From Pyrocephalus nanus (Eukaryota; Chordata; Aves; Passeriformes; Tyrannidae), in contig CM076259.1 in assembly GCA_038380795.1 (NCBI GenBank), positions 72,613,948 through 72,677,947 on the forward strand: a DNA stretch of 64,000 nt, written 5' to 3'. The notes under the pieces were generated by a model that was not told the origin of the DNA, ran no database searches, and saw nothing but the letters and a program-made list of their open reading frames with translations. Of the stretch, positions 38,841 to 52,100 are shown piece after piece. How positions within the stretch are numbered: position 1 is the first letter of the stretch; every line of letters begins with the position of its first letter. The translations under genes were made by a program, and so were the position numbers.

Positions 38841-39176
38841 TGTACAAGGATTTAAATAGACTTGATATATTCAGAGAAATTTGGAGAGCATCTCATGACA
38901 AGGGCATGTAGTGATAGGATGAGGGGGAATGGCCTTAAACTAAAAGAGAGTGGGTTTAAATCAGGTATTACCAGGAATAAATTATTTACTGGGAGGGTAG
39001 TGAAGCACTGCAAAGGTTACCCAGAAAAGTTGTGGGTGCCCCATCCCTGGAAGGGTTCAAGACCAGGCTCTGGGTAACCCGGTCTAGAGGAAGGTGTCAC
39101 TGTTTAAGGCAGACCGGTGGGAACTAAATAATCTATAAGGTTGTTTCCAACCCAAACCATTGTATAATTCTATGAT
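38841..39176 (+). mobile_element. CR1: CR1 LINE 3' end
   Basis: The + strand shows the CR1 C-terminal RT and 3' UTR: 'gtagtgataggatgaggggg', then 'aatggccttaaactaaaaga', 'gagggtagtgaagcactgca', 'ccatccctggaagggttcaa' and the end 'ccaacccaaaccattgtata' plus ATTCTATGA. It is frame-broken and moderately diverged. The orientation is opposite to the adjoining RTE-like tail, so the two 5' truncation points face each other. The first ~60 bp is poorly conserved and the junction is approximate. Confidence 0.92.
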
Positions 39177-40763
39177 ATTTGCAATCAACAATCTTGCAAG
39201 TTTGATTAATTTTATCACACTTCAGCGTCTAGATTTACTTCTAGATTGCCAACATGTGAATTTAGGTGTTTAAATGTAAGTAGTCAGAATTTTAAACCTC
39301 TGTTAATATTTGCATGGTTTATACAGTCTGTGAAAACCGTAGAACTGATAAAGTATACTTAAACAGATCTGGTTTAGTGCAGTAGTTATTCAAAATATAC
39401 AATAGATACTCAAATGGAGGCAAGTGATCTGGAGCTGAAAACAGCCATAAGACTTCATGAATTTTCTGAAGTAGCTCATGTGAGGCTTTTTATCAAACTT
39501 GACCATGCTTCCAGCTCCTTCTTTAGAACAGCTGGCTTCTCCCATGAGCCTTGTGTTATAATTTCCAATCTTGTGCACGTGCCCTTGGATAACCTAGGGC
39601 ATCTTAAGTGTTGCCAGACATCTATGTTTAGGTAGCTGAACCAGACATCAGATATCTATAGCCTAAATGTCTTCATCTGAATTAATCACCAAGGCTTCCT
39701 TTATAATTAATGAAGGGAAACGAGCACTTCTAACGAACAATATATCTGACCTACTTTTAGGTTGAGGTGAATTTTATTTTAAAAGAGCCTATTTCTTTTC
39801 AGTCAGGACAACAGGAGCCTAGGGGACCTAGCCTGAATATAGGGGTGTACATTATAGAAATCTAAATTTAGTTAAGTCCTGACCTGTCCTGTAGTGGTGT
39901 AAGTCATCTTTTTTTAAGGACAGGATGACTACATATAAACATTCTGTCTTCAGATCAATTTCTTTTCAGTAGAATAGGCAAACAAATAAACTAGACAAAC
40001 CAGTAAAAGAGAAACAGATTAATCCATTTGCGATTCTGTGTTAAGAAATAGAGGATAGAAAGCTATTTTTCTTTGAATAGCAAGTAGCCCACAATTCACT
40101 AAAGTAACTAATGAGAAATAAGAGTTTTTAAATTTTTTTTAGGGAACTTTTGTAGTTTTAATAAGAAAGCATTTCTCCAGAGAACAGAGGGATATCCTTA
40201 GCCATATCAAACCAATAGCAAGATAGTAGGTATTTGGGAAACTCACTTATAATGATACTACCTGCTCCATTTGTGTCTAGAAGACTGCTTCAAAAATCAT
40301 TTCACTTTTAAATGTTAAAACCACAGAATATTGGTTAGACTGACACGAATTATGCAATTATCTATTTGATTTATTTTATAGAACTTGGCATTGATAAATG
40401 GCAGACTCTATTTCATTCCTACTAAGCTTTACCTAGTGCTATCAAAATTAACAAGTTCTCTTTGCATTACTGTTCTTCCAAACTAGTCACAACTTAGTCT
40501 CTGTCTGAGACCTCCCAGGTAAGATTCAAACTCAGGTATTTCCTAAAAATAAGACTCAAGTCCACGGTAAAGGGAAGCAGTTCATTCATCTCTTCTATTG
40601 AGGCATTTCTAAATTTATAGTATAATTAAATGTTCATTGAAGCAGGACATAATTTTAAGATTCATCTTAATTAAAAAAAAAAACTAGAAAGAATTTATAA
40701 ATAAAAGTAATAATGAGGAAAAGCTTTTTGTTATACCTTGAAATAACTTTGTCAAAATAAAAA
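39177..40763. other. AT-rich noncoding DNA, no gene seen
   Basis: No recognisable coding sequence or repeat. The overlapping frames near 39390-39635 on both strands are short and unrecognised. Confidence 0.55.
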
Positions 40764-42020
40764 TTCACAGAATTACAGAATATGCTGAATTGGAAGGGAC
40801 CCAAAAGGATCACCAACTCCAACTCCTGGCCAACAGGAGCATCCCCAGGAGTTACACCACGTGCATGAGAGAGTTGTCCAAACACTTCTGGAACTTTGTC
40901 AGGCTTGGTGCTGTGACCACTGCCCTGGGGACCCTGTTCCAGTGTCCAACCACCCTATGGGTGAAGAACCTTTTTCTAATATCCAACCTAAACCTCCTCT
41001 GACACAACTTCAGGCCATTCTTTCGAGTCCTGTCATTGGTCACCACAGAGAAGAGATCAGTGCCTGCCCCTCCAGGTGACCTCAGCTGCTCCTCATACGG
41101 CTTCCCCTCAAGGTCCTTCACCATCTTCATTGTTCTCCTTTGGATGTTCTCTTGTAGCTTAATATCTTTCTTATATTTCAGTGCCCAGAACTGCACACAA
41201 TATTCAAGGTGAGGCCACACCAGTGCAGAGCAGAGTGGGACAATCTCCTCCCTGGACCAGCTGGTGACGCTTTGCCTGATGCCCCTCATGACACAGTTGG
41301 CTCTCCTGGCTGCCAGGGCACTGCTGACTCACATTCAACTTACCATCGACCAGGACCCCCAGGTCCCTTTCCATGGCACTGCTTCCCAGCATCTCATTCC
41401 CTAGTCTGTACGTATATCCAGAGTTGCCCCATCTCAGGTGCAGAATTTAGCACTTTCCCTTGTTGAACTTCATATGGTTTTACAGCAGCTCCTGCATTAT
41501 CTGCAAAGGGCCTAACCCTGCTCAGCCAAGCCAACCCTCTGCCTTGCCTGCTTGACTTCCAGCATTTGGGAATTGCTTGCCCCTGTGTCCTTAGGAGGTG
41601 ATGTTTGAAAAGTGACCAGCACTGACGGACCCCAGCACCTGCAAAAACATTTTCCCAGGGAACCTTATTTACTCATTCCCTGAGCAGCCTGAAGTCTGCT
41701 TTCCTCATGTCCAGAGCTGACGTTTTGCTGGCACTTTTCCTCCTGTCAACAGAGATTTTTTTTATCTAGAGGCTCTTAACTGTGCCATTGCCAACTGTGA
41801 GCTCCATATATTCTAACCCTTCTACTATGTACAGAGCCACCCCTTTGCCTTTCCCTCCTGAAGAGCCTGTAACAGTCCTAAAGGGCAGTCCAATCACAGG
41901 ACTCATCCCACCAGGTTTCACTTATGCTAGTGATTTCAAATCTCTGGGACTGGCCCAAAGCTTCAAGCTCCCCTTGTTTGTTCTTCATGCTGTATGCATT
42001 GATGTAGAAACATTTCAGGT
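40764..42020 (-). mobile_element. CR1: Internally deleted CR1 LINE
   Basis: The 3' end is at 40764 (complement 'ttcacagaattacagaatat') and the element runs up to 42020. Its minus-strand start encodes the first residues of the CR1 endonuclease domain ('LKCFYINAYSMKNKQ', cf. the usual 'LYTNARS' block). Between about 41740 and 41560 the minus strand reads the EN-RT linker ('ALDMRKADFRLL', 'CWSLFKHHLLR'). It then jumps to the C-terminal RT ('MKFNKGKC', 'MERDLGVLVDGKLNVSQQC', 'VWPHLEYCVQFWALKYKKD'). Most of the endonuclease and the whole RT palm are missing, so two internal deletions are inferred near 41750-41930 and 41480-41560. Frameshifts and stops are present. Confidence 0.88.
40852..41392 (-). 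pseudogene. CR1 reverse transcriptase C-terminus, frameshifted
   Basis: Two minus-strand frames, 41392-41204 and 41289-40852, together cover the CR1 RT C-terminus, with a frameshift near 41290-41320. Recognisable blocks are 'ERDLGVLVDGKLNVSQQC', 'CSALVWPHLEYCVQFW', 'IQRRTMKMVKDLEGKPYEEQL', 'RRFRLDIRKRFFTHRVVGHW' and 'VVTAPSLTKFQK'. The sequence is more diverged than the 5520 copy and is non-functional. Confidence 0.9.
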
Positions 42021-43394
42021 GTTACTAATATATGTTTCACAGTTTTTACAAATTCCTATATAGGAACATAAGTTCTAAGATATATTGCTGTAACAACTGA
42101 AGAATATCTTTCTTAGAGTATTTCTGAAGAGGAATTTTTTTTTTTTTTCTAGAGAATTTTTTTCGGTATTTTAGTCTTTAGAATACTGAGATTTTAAAGT
42201 AAGAGTGAAAATTTCAGCATACGACAGTGACTTCTTCAAGAGAACAAAATGATAATATTTGCACTGAATGTTTTGGATTCATACGCATGGCTACAACTTA
42301 CATGTGTATACACTATTACATAAACTGCATGTGAATCCTGAAGATGTTACACAAACAGCTTTCAATCACAGAACTTTGTGAATACTAATTTGTGTCTCCT
42401 AGAATGAAACCGCTCATTTTCCAAAAAAACACTTCATGAAATTTCCTTTTTTTTTTTTTTTTCTTGCCCTCTTACCTTCAGGTTTCTTTAAAATGTTTTC
42501 ATTACACTAATTTGAAATTCAAGGAAGAAGCTTCTATACTGTAATTATGACATACCAGTACAAATACATTGACATTGAGTAAGGGTTATAGCCCATTTAA
42601 GATACATCATCAGTGTAAAGTGTTATTAAGTGAGCTCGGTAATAGTTTTAATTTGCATTCTCTGAATTGTTTCTGTGAAACTACAGTTCATATCTGAATT
42701 AAACAGTGGAGCAAAAAGCCTTACAGCAGTGCTAGAACTCAAAGCCATCTGCTGAATCTAGAGTAGAGGAGGAAATGTAAATTTTATGACAATATCTAGC
42801 TGCCTTCAAGGTTTTATTTTTGTTTGCCTTCACAAGGTTGACATAATGCATTCTTACTGTGTATTAATGCCATATTCTTTACTTTACTCATATTGCTTCA
42901 GTATACCAAATTTTAAATAACAATAGCCAATCCGCATTTGAATGATGACACAAGAAAAGCAAAAATAGTTTTAGTTTCCTTTTCTTCTCTTCAGGAAGAA
43001 AAGCTTCCAGAAGTTCCAAGCTAGGTACCTCAACTATTTGGCACATCTTTAATAAAAGTAACTTAATAAAAAATATTGAATGTGTTGCATTTCAAAAAGT
43101 ATCACCAGTGTTACAAATACAAGTATTCAGTTCTTTTAAACTCATCAATACTCCAATGTATGAATACATAACTAATAAATGGTGCATTGTAGGCTTGGTC
43201 TAGGCTGTCTTTTATCACATTGTAAGAGTGATGATAGTTTTAGGCACCAAAAAAACCATATTTTTTCTTAATTTTATAGAATTTAAATAGTGAAAGTTTT
43301 TGTGGAATGAGTCTGTGGCTTCATTTTAAGAAATCAGACAGGGACAACTGGTGAATTTGGGGGGAGGAGGAAAGAGAAGTTAACAGTTCTCACA

Positions 43395-43505
43395 TGAGTT
43401 GTGTTTTTTGTTTGTTTGTTTTTTATTGTTTTTGGTTTTGGGGTTTTGTGTGGTTTTGTTTGTTTGCTTGTTTGTTTTTTGTGGGTTTTTTTTTGTGGGC
43501 TTACT
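43395..43505. repeat. T/G low-complexity tract, (TTTG)n-rich
   Basis: About 110 bases of almost only T and G, with repeated TTTG units ('ttgtttgtttgttttt', 'tgtttgtttgcttgtttg'). The overlapping hydrophobic open frames here are a by-product of composition. Confidence 0.8.
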
Positions 43506-45429
43506 AATTTTCTCACTTGTTTTGGGTTTGTGTTTGATAAATCTGGACCTCTGGTGCCAGCTGCCAGCTCTGGAAGTTTCCAGGAGCTCCTACCAATAAT
43601 TGCACCTGCCAGCCTTTTTCCAGTAGGCTGGTTCTTGTCCTGACATGGCCTGCTTTTCCTGCTGTGACTGATGGAACATTGGAGACCCTATGCCTGGCTG
43701 CTGAGCTGGCAAGTTTTATCAAAGTAAAATACACATTAAGCATATTGCAAAAGCTGGTGCAAATGGTTTTGAGCTTCTACTGACTTATGTGAATTTAAAT
43801 TTTTTTTTTTTCTTGGAATTATTTTCTTTTAGCCTTGGAGGTTTCTTAAATGTTTTTTATATACAAAGAAAAAATAGCTTGACTGATTTTTTTGTATCAC
43901 ATGATGCCATTTAAGAGATAGCACATGGAAATAGACAAACTAGGGATAATTAGGTCATGCATCATCACAGGGTGAAATTAGAAAAAAATATAAAACTAGT
44001 GCCAGAGGAATGATATAAGACAATAACCTCATCCAATGGCAGCTACTGATAAAACAGTATGACTTTTAAACAATGCATCGGTAAGAACGTGTCCTTGTAA
44101 TATTCACGGAATATGTGTAGCAGTTTTACAACTATTCAGGAAGTATGAAAATACTTCTAGATATCTAACGTCTGAAGATTTATGAACAAATGATGAATGA
44201 TTAGCATAAAACCATCACTATATTAACCACAGACCATTCTTCTTGACTAAAAAAGAGGCAACAAAGTACTAGAGGAAAAATGTAAAGACAGTATCTTTGA
44301 ACTAGTAAAGTTTTTTGCATAAAAGTGAGATTGCTAAACATCTAGACTGACCACCTATCAAGGACTTCATCCTATTCACAGTTAAATCAGAATGTTGCTA
44401 TTTAAATAGGAGGAGCTGCCTCTTAAGTGATCCTTGTCCACAATGTAAGTTGCAGTGGCACAATTCCTATACAAGTATGAGCACTTTACCTGGGTAACAA
44501 AATTTCAGGAAGATGTTTTGGAATTTTTTTAAATATTCCCCTCATAATTTTCTGCTGCATTTCATTATTTCTTTCTAATAGTGGGAGATTTTTAGCATGT
44601 TAAATGTTTTGTGATGTTTGTTTTAAAATTAATCAATCTGGAAAAAAATCTTGCTTATAATTAAAATAGTGAAAGTACTATTGCATGCTCAATATGGCAT
44701 GGCTTAAATGACAATGCTTATATCCTCAGTTCTTAAGCCAGTTGCAGGTACAAAAAAAAAAAGTTATATGGTATGCAGTTCATTCTGTTCAATGGTGAAG
44801 CATTCAATCACTGACCATGATGATCCTCAGCATGACGAAGAAAAGTGAGTGGGATATATTTCATGTTAGGGATCAAGACCAATACTTTCATTAAATATTA
44901 TGACATCTTGTCCAGCAAGTTTCTTCAATATTTCCAGCAGGAAATATTTTATTCTTTATTGGAAGGAGAGGACAAAGCCACCAATACATAACACTGCAGA
45001 TGTTGTTTTATTCATGAGAGGAAGTTATACTGATTAAAAGATATTCTTAGAACATGCTTGGAACAAAACATGCTTAGACCAAAACTCGTACTTCAAACTC
45101 TGAAATTAGTTTTTGGATGCTAAAATTTTAGCTGAGTCATGGTTTCTTGTTTTGTTAAATCTGGATCCCTAGTTCTAAAGAGTAAGTGAACCTTCACTCT
45201 ACAGTAAGAAAAACATTTGAACTCTTGACTATGTAAAACATGAACACCATTGTGTAAAGTGCCATGGATGTTTTAGATAAGTAGTGAGATTCATGCCATC
45301 AATCTTTCTAACACCTCTACATAGCTCTTTAAGGCAAAATACTATGAAGAATTTGGAAACCAAAACACTTTAATCATAACTGCATGCAATTTTATGGATT
45401 GTGTTACTTCTCCTTTCTGTGGGAGGGGT

Positions 45430-46000
45430 GTCATAATCCAGAATAAAATTTAGAGAGGTCAGCACAGCTATTCCAGCTGTGCATTTTGTAGACCTGGCAA
45501 AGGGTTGTAAAGTTCCTTCAGGGTGTCTCAGATTCTCCTGTTTCTATGTCCCCTGATGAGTTTCTCCTTAGTTCCTTATTTATAAGATTGGGAAGAGATT
45601 AATTCTTTAGTGATTGGTCAGTACAAATTGCACTAATGTTGCCTATATTATGGTCTCCTTTTTTAATGATTAATACCTGCTTGTTCAAAACACTTCTGAA
45701 AGTTTTCACTTCTTATGATCAGCAGGTTGTTCACGCAGTTTACCTGTCTATGTCTCTGAGCACACAAAAACTATTCAGTGTTAGTGCTGTTGTTTGGGAC
45801 AGCTGGTCAACCACAATTCATCTACTTCTACTTAAACAACAGTTTGGTTAGTTTGTCTACTACAAGAAAAGTTCATGGATAGGATAAGTCCTTGATGCAC
45901 GTGAACAGAATTTATTACACTGATACAAGAATAACTTTGCAGTGTGGTGTGTACTTTGTACAGATAGTTATCATAGACTTTGCTCTCTTGCATTCAGTGG
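45430..46000. repeat. Possible degraded LTR or unknown repeat
   Basis: The block starts TGTCATAATCCAG after a G-rich run and has a higher-complexity, less AT-rich texture than its neighbours. It contains a palindromic 'cagctattccagctg' and an ATTGG/TATA-like region near 45574-45625. It feels like an old retroviral LTR, but I could not match it. The other end and the strand are unclear: a TTTATT at about 45909 would give AATAAA on the minus strand. Confidence 0.25.
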
Positions 46001-49000
46001 CATTTTTCATGAATTAACAATTTAATCAGACCAAAAATCTCTGCTTATGTAATGCAATATGTAAAATCTTTCCGGAAAGAATAAAATGAATAAAATTCTT
46101 TAATTTATGGAATCTCAAATAGAAGACATTGAATGAATGTACTGCATATGCTGCAATATGAAATAAAGTACTATAGGTCATAAATAGATTGACTTAATGT
46201 CTAGGTTGCAGAAGACAGAAAAGGAGCCCATTTTATGAATACATGGGTTATGCAATAATTTCTCTTACATAGCTCTAGTTCTGTGTAAAAGTTAGGTATT
46301 AATAGTTCCAAAGAATTACAATAGAATCCTGTAAAAAGAAGGCACAACAAGTGTACAAAAGAGAATAAGTAGAATGAGAATTTTTGATAAATTTCATTTA
46401 GGTCTGACAATAAATCACGATTATGAGAAGAATCTAGACCCTTGCGTGTCATGCATTTCGCTGGAATTGTATAAAATACACTCAATTTTCTTGATATGTG
46501 GCCTATATTCTAAAAGTGGGCAACCACAGCAAACATTTCTGAAATGTATAGCTCCCATTTACTTCCTCTGCCCTCACTAGTTGAGGTTGCACCATATCAT
46601 CACAGAGCTGAATACTGTTTGGAGATATATTATGGTTCTGAATTTACGGAAAGTTCTGTTTTGAACTTAAGAACTTCTTTAAAACATGAGCTCAATGTGT
46701 AACGCAAAGCACGTTTAGATATGCTAATACTGGTTTTCTTGATTACACCCTGTCATGTCCCTGGTTTGTTTTTTCTATCAAGGGTGATGTAGTACTGTAT
46801 TTTGTGCTGCATATCTCAGCATTCCAGCTGGCATATTTTCCTACTAAATGTTGTATTTAAGAATGTTTAATTTGCTACTACTTAAAGGCATTAAGACTTC
46901 TATTAAAACATATCAGTTAGCTAAAATTATTTTCTTACTGCTTTCATCCTTTAATTAATGACTTGGAACATACTTTTAAACTCCTTAGCTCTAACAATTA
47001 TCTGTGGAAAGGCTAAGGGTTACAGTCTCTGAAGATTTGAGATGGTGTTGTGGTGAATTCAAAAGACTGGTTTTTTGCTTTTACTTTAGTAAGACTACGT
47101 ACTAAAACTGTGATCAAGTTATTGACCGATTTCTTGTTACTCTATTTTTTTATTATTGTATCATCTTAAAATTGTGTAAGCAGCAGTGTTTCACATTAAG
47201 CCTTCAAGAGTTCTATGTTTTGAATATCAGTGCTCACAATACAGAACTTTGAACATGGGCAACTGGGATACTCTTACTGCTTTTGTTTTTAAATATTCAC
47301 AACAAGAGATAAAACCTATGCACAGAGAAGAAAGAGAAGAAGAGGAAACATATTATATTTATTAGACTGTCTTGCTTAATTTCTTTCTCTTTTTAATGTG
47401 CTGCAGGATCTCTGGGTGCAATCTGGTTGCCTTGTCATATTTTATTAGCCTGGGGTTTCTAATTCTGTTTTCTCATCTTTGAAATTGTCATCAGTTGATA
47501 TATTATTTATTTTTCAGAACTTCAATACATTTTTCCATGCTAGGGGAAGTGTCATCTTTACATTTCATAGAAGTGATTAAGAAAAATAACTCATTTAAAA
47601 AAATAATTTTTACATGATTTTTTTTAGTAGGACACATACACTTAATTTTTGAACCATAAATCCTGCCGCCACTTAAATTAAAGTAATACCATTAATGTCC
47701 AGGGGTTTTCTTCTGACAGCTAATCAAAGTTATGGTTGCACTTTTAAGTGTGAGACTTTTCCCTGATCCATAGGTGTCAAAGAGCAATGATAAATATGTT
47801 TTTTTGAGATCAGTTCAAATATATTTCTATGTAATCTGCATGGCCTTATTAACTTTGAAGGCAATTCATTATAGCACAATTTTTTAGCAACACTGTCCAT
47901 TTAGTATGGTGCTTTGCACTATCTATAGACATTCTCTTCTAAATATAATTAAAATTGTCAGTTCACTTTTTCAAGAGCCACAGCTTTGGATGAGTGTAAT
48001 TAAAAGATGATTTTCATATCCCTAAATGGGAATTCTACCAACACCATTTCTAAAATACAGTTAGCTTGTATCCTAATTCCTAGACCCTACAGCTAGAATA
48101 CACTTGTGGAATAAATAAGTAATGTGATAGTTTCAAAAATTACTATTAAATAAGTCTGTATAAAAAATTTAGCAAACCTTAAAATCAAAGCATCAAACTG
48201 AGTACACTATTTACAGTAAAAGGGTAAACATTTTTTTCCCTGCTGCTGTTGTAAAGTCCTAAGGAATGAAAGGAAAGGAGATAAATACTAGTGGAAGCAC
48301 TTCCTTAAAAATGCACAGTTATCATAATTTGAAACTGGACACTTGGGAAATCAGGACAGGTTATTCAGTCAATGAATAATGAAAGTGTTTTTTACCCTAA
48401 GAGTGAAATAGATGGACTTTTCATATTGCTTCCACACTTCCTGATATCCTTTTGGCTACAACCTTTAGAAAATGGCATTATTGATTCCCAAGAATGTCCA
48501 CTTCAAGTTAACTATGTACTTTAGCACAAAAAATAGCCCTTTGGAGAATTATGGAATAAACTGGTCATACTTTAAAATGAGCTGCTGAAGAAAGTGGTAT
48601 AGTCATTGTTAGCAAAAGTAATATTTGTACTGAAATTGTGTGAAATGTTCATACTTCAGTGAAAGATCCTGCAGCTTGCTTAATTAAGTGGGGAACATTA
48701 TGACTGTTCTTAGTTCATGTTGCAGAACTGCAGAATTCTCATACAGAGAGTATGGTGTCTCTCATTAAACATCTGCCGAGACGCTGAATTTTATCGTGGT
48801 TTGTGACTTATGAGTACTGTTTTTAAGTCTATTGCAAGTAACTGTATGAGAACATCCTGGTACTAAATGTTCAATTTAAAACTATTCATGGAGTCCTCCC
48901 TCAGCACTGCCAAATAAATCCAATATTTTATAAAAGATCTGTGAGTGGACTGGAAGATTTAGAAATTAGGACTTGCATTGTAAATTAAAATCTGTAGGTT

Positions 49001-49004
49001 TGAG

Positions 49005-49105
49005 TTTTTCTGGGTTTTGTTGGTTGGTTGGTTGGTTGGGTTTTGTTTGGTTGGTTTTTGTTTTGTTTTGGTATGTTTTTTATTTATTTTGTTTTATTTC
49101 TTCTC
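49005..49105. repeat. (GGTT)n and T/G low-complexity tract
   Basis: Contains five tandem GGTT units (about 49019-49039) followed by T-rich TTTG and TTTTG units. This is the same class as the tracts at 31100 and 43395. Confidence 0.8.
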
Positions 49106-52100
49106 TAAATTGTATTACATGCGTTATTTTCTGTGAATTTTTAAAGTTCTTTATATTACCCCTACAACTGTTTGGCAAATCAATATTTTAGAGAACTTTA
49201 GGGTTTTTAATATATCTATATTTTTTAAGCATCTAATAGTGTGTAAGGAGAAACAACCTTTTCAAAATAGAGAACAAAGTTCTGCATTGATCCATAAATA
49301 ATTTTAAACCTTTTTTAAATACTATTTGAGATCCATTCCTGACATTTAAGACATCCATTTGTGAGTGAACTGAAGCATTAATAAAAATATGATATATATT
49401 TTTAAATAATATTATATAAATAAATATAATAAAATATTGTTGTGGTACCATTAAGTGAATATAGTAGGACATTCAAAGAGTCATTTCAGCATTACAAAAA
49501 AAAAATCTTACTTTTCTCATTCCTGCAGCATCTATGTAAAAACTACTTTGCAAGTATAGGTTTCAGTGAGCAAAATCTTCTCTATTTAGTTTTAGATTAT
49601 ATATACCCAATCAAAGCATTGTCCTTCATAGGACTGGAGGAAGATGTTAAAAAAAAGCACCCCAAAAACGTGTTTGCTTAGTAAAATGTCAGTTACCTAA
49701 ATCCAAGTGGACTTAACAGGACTGTTACACTCTGTACTACAATTGTACCTGTCAGTAGGGTAATACTAGTATTTTGTTGGAAATACTTTCTTGGTAATAT
49801 CTCCAGGGCATGAAAGTTGTCCTTGACTGTCTTTTATAAACAAACCTCTGTTATACTCTGCTGCAAAATAAACAATATGAAATGAGGTATATGACTTTAC
49901 AACAGTATTTTTGACTATGGGTCATTTCTTATTAAGCAGTTGTCAATCCTTCACCTTTCTGCAGCTGATGTATTTAGAAGGCATAAAGTGTTTCTACTCT
50001 CCTGTTTACTGTGTTTTACAAGACTTATTTCAACACTTACAGTCTTCTGAAATCTTGCTGTTATTTGAATAACATCCTTCTTGAAACACATCTCTTCCAT
50101 TTCTGTTACAGAAGGGCTGATAGCCTATATTTAGATTGACAAATTAAATAGCACTGAGACCTATTGTTGTGGGGCAGCCTGAATTAATTCTGTTAAACAG
50201 AGTGGATTTACACAAGCATCAGTTGGGAATGTTTCTTACTCTAAGCCAACTCTAAACGCATGGAAAATATTGACTGGGAGAATTGGTCTAAGCAAAATCA
50301 CTGACAGACACTCTTCTAACCTTTTTAGAATGTGTGTCTGCTGAAGTTCCTGCACTGGGCAATACTCCCTGCAAATGTTTAGCAGAGGTATCTGATCATG
50401 TAAGTGAACAGGTTGGCGTTTTTTTTTTAAAACACAATTAAAGTGAGACACAGAACTTTGAATATTTAGTCCGCTGTCAACTGGTTTTAAGAAGATTGCA
50501 GATTTTCTCTTAGGAGAAGTTAAAGGAGTTTTGCAGTACAGTCAAAAGCCCATGGATATTTTTGCTAGAGGCTGCATAATAAAAATTGGGCAGGAAAGGA
50601 AGAAGTTCTAGCTGAAATACACCGTAAGGCTGAGATCCCTTTTGGGGGCTATTTCATTTGTCTGTTTCAAATCAGATTCTGTTTACAATCATACTCACTA
50701 AGCATACTGATTAAGGGATGTGTTGGAGGGAAGTCCAAGTAAAATTTTCAGTTCTTTTGTTTGTGTATTCTAAAAGGTTGATAGAAGTATGACTACACTG
50801 TGCTTCATTCTAACCTGTTTGATATTGGTACGTTACTTGCCCATCCCTCTGTGTACTGATGACATGGATCTTCCAGTCTGTTACTTCACACTAGGTAGTT
50901 TGCCTGGAAACTTGGTCACAGAGTTAAGGATGATCAGAACAGTGGTCTGGAATGGATATACTTCACACAAAAATGGTGGGGAGCTATCAGGTACTTTCTA
51001 ATACAGTATACACAGAATAGCACAAAATGCTAGGTTTTGTAGAGATGAGGCAGAAGGATTCATTTTGCTGTAAAGCACAAAATTTTTTTCAGCATTCTTG
51101 GGCCAGAGGGCAGGAGTTGGTATGTTAGATAGTCAACACCTATAAACAAAGATAAAAACATGATTGTTTCACAAAATAAGCTTTCAAAAGAAAAAAAAAA
51201 AAAAAGGAAAAATATTATGATTATAATATTTTAATAAAGACAATAAACTCTAATCCTAAACATTTTACTTCTATTTTTAACAATGCGTAGTTATTTTAAA
51301 CCCTTAAAATAACAGGCTGTCATTTAGATAGATTCTCTTTTCCTGTACCATTTAATTAAAATTTTACAAGTGTAAAATGAAACTCAGGGGATATTAAAAT
51401 ACTGCAAATAAACCTGCAGCAATGTACTTAGTATGTGATTTTTATACCACAAATGAGATTAGTACAAAGCAAGTATAATTTATAATGCTAAAAATAAAAA
51501 TAGATACTTAAAAGAAATATAATACTTCTAACCATTAACAAAAAGTACTTTTTCACATTGAGAACTTACAATGGTGAGCTGTTTACTTAGGATATTGATA
51601 CAAATAATGATGACTTTCAATTGCCTTGTTCCAGAAAGAAATGTGAGAAATCTGGGTCTCCAAAGGCCCAAATTAAATGAGATTGACTCAGATCTCAAAT
51701 TTATAAGCTTCTCATGTATGTAATTGTTCCTCATAAATTTCTTTCTCCTCAGAACTTACTTTTTCTACTTTTTCACAAGCTAATTAAAAATGGTGTCATA
51801 GAAAAAAATATACTGATATCATTCTGAAATTAAAGAGATCCATGATCACCAGGTTTTTTTTTACTCAGTGTTCATTCACATTGTGTTCTAACCTAAAATA
51901 AAACTGAAACTAGTCTTTTTTCTCCATTTCATTCAATTTTTCTACACTGTAATTGTTACAGATGTAAATGACACATAGTATGACATAATACTGAATAATA
52001 TTGTAAGGTATTGTATAGATTAGAAGGAACCAGTGGTTTAAGCATGTTAATTAAAAAAATTGTTGAGTCTTTTGAAATAATAACATTATTTTACCTACAG

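Noticed and set aside
50789..51001. 70-codon frame with a signal-peptide-like N-terminus
   Set aside because: Only the hydrophobic start is suggestive. There is no cysteine pattern, family resemblance or exon signal.
52015..52045. 'agattagaaggaaccagtgg' resembling a CR1 3' UTR word
   Set aside because: Match too short and without the neighbouring CR1 sequence.
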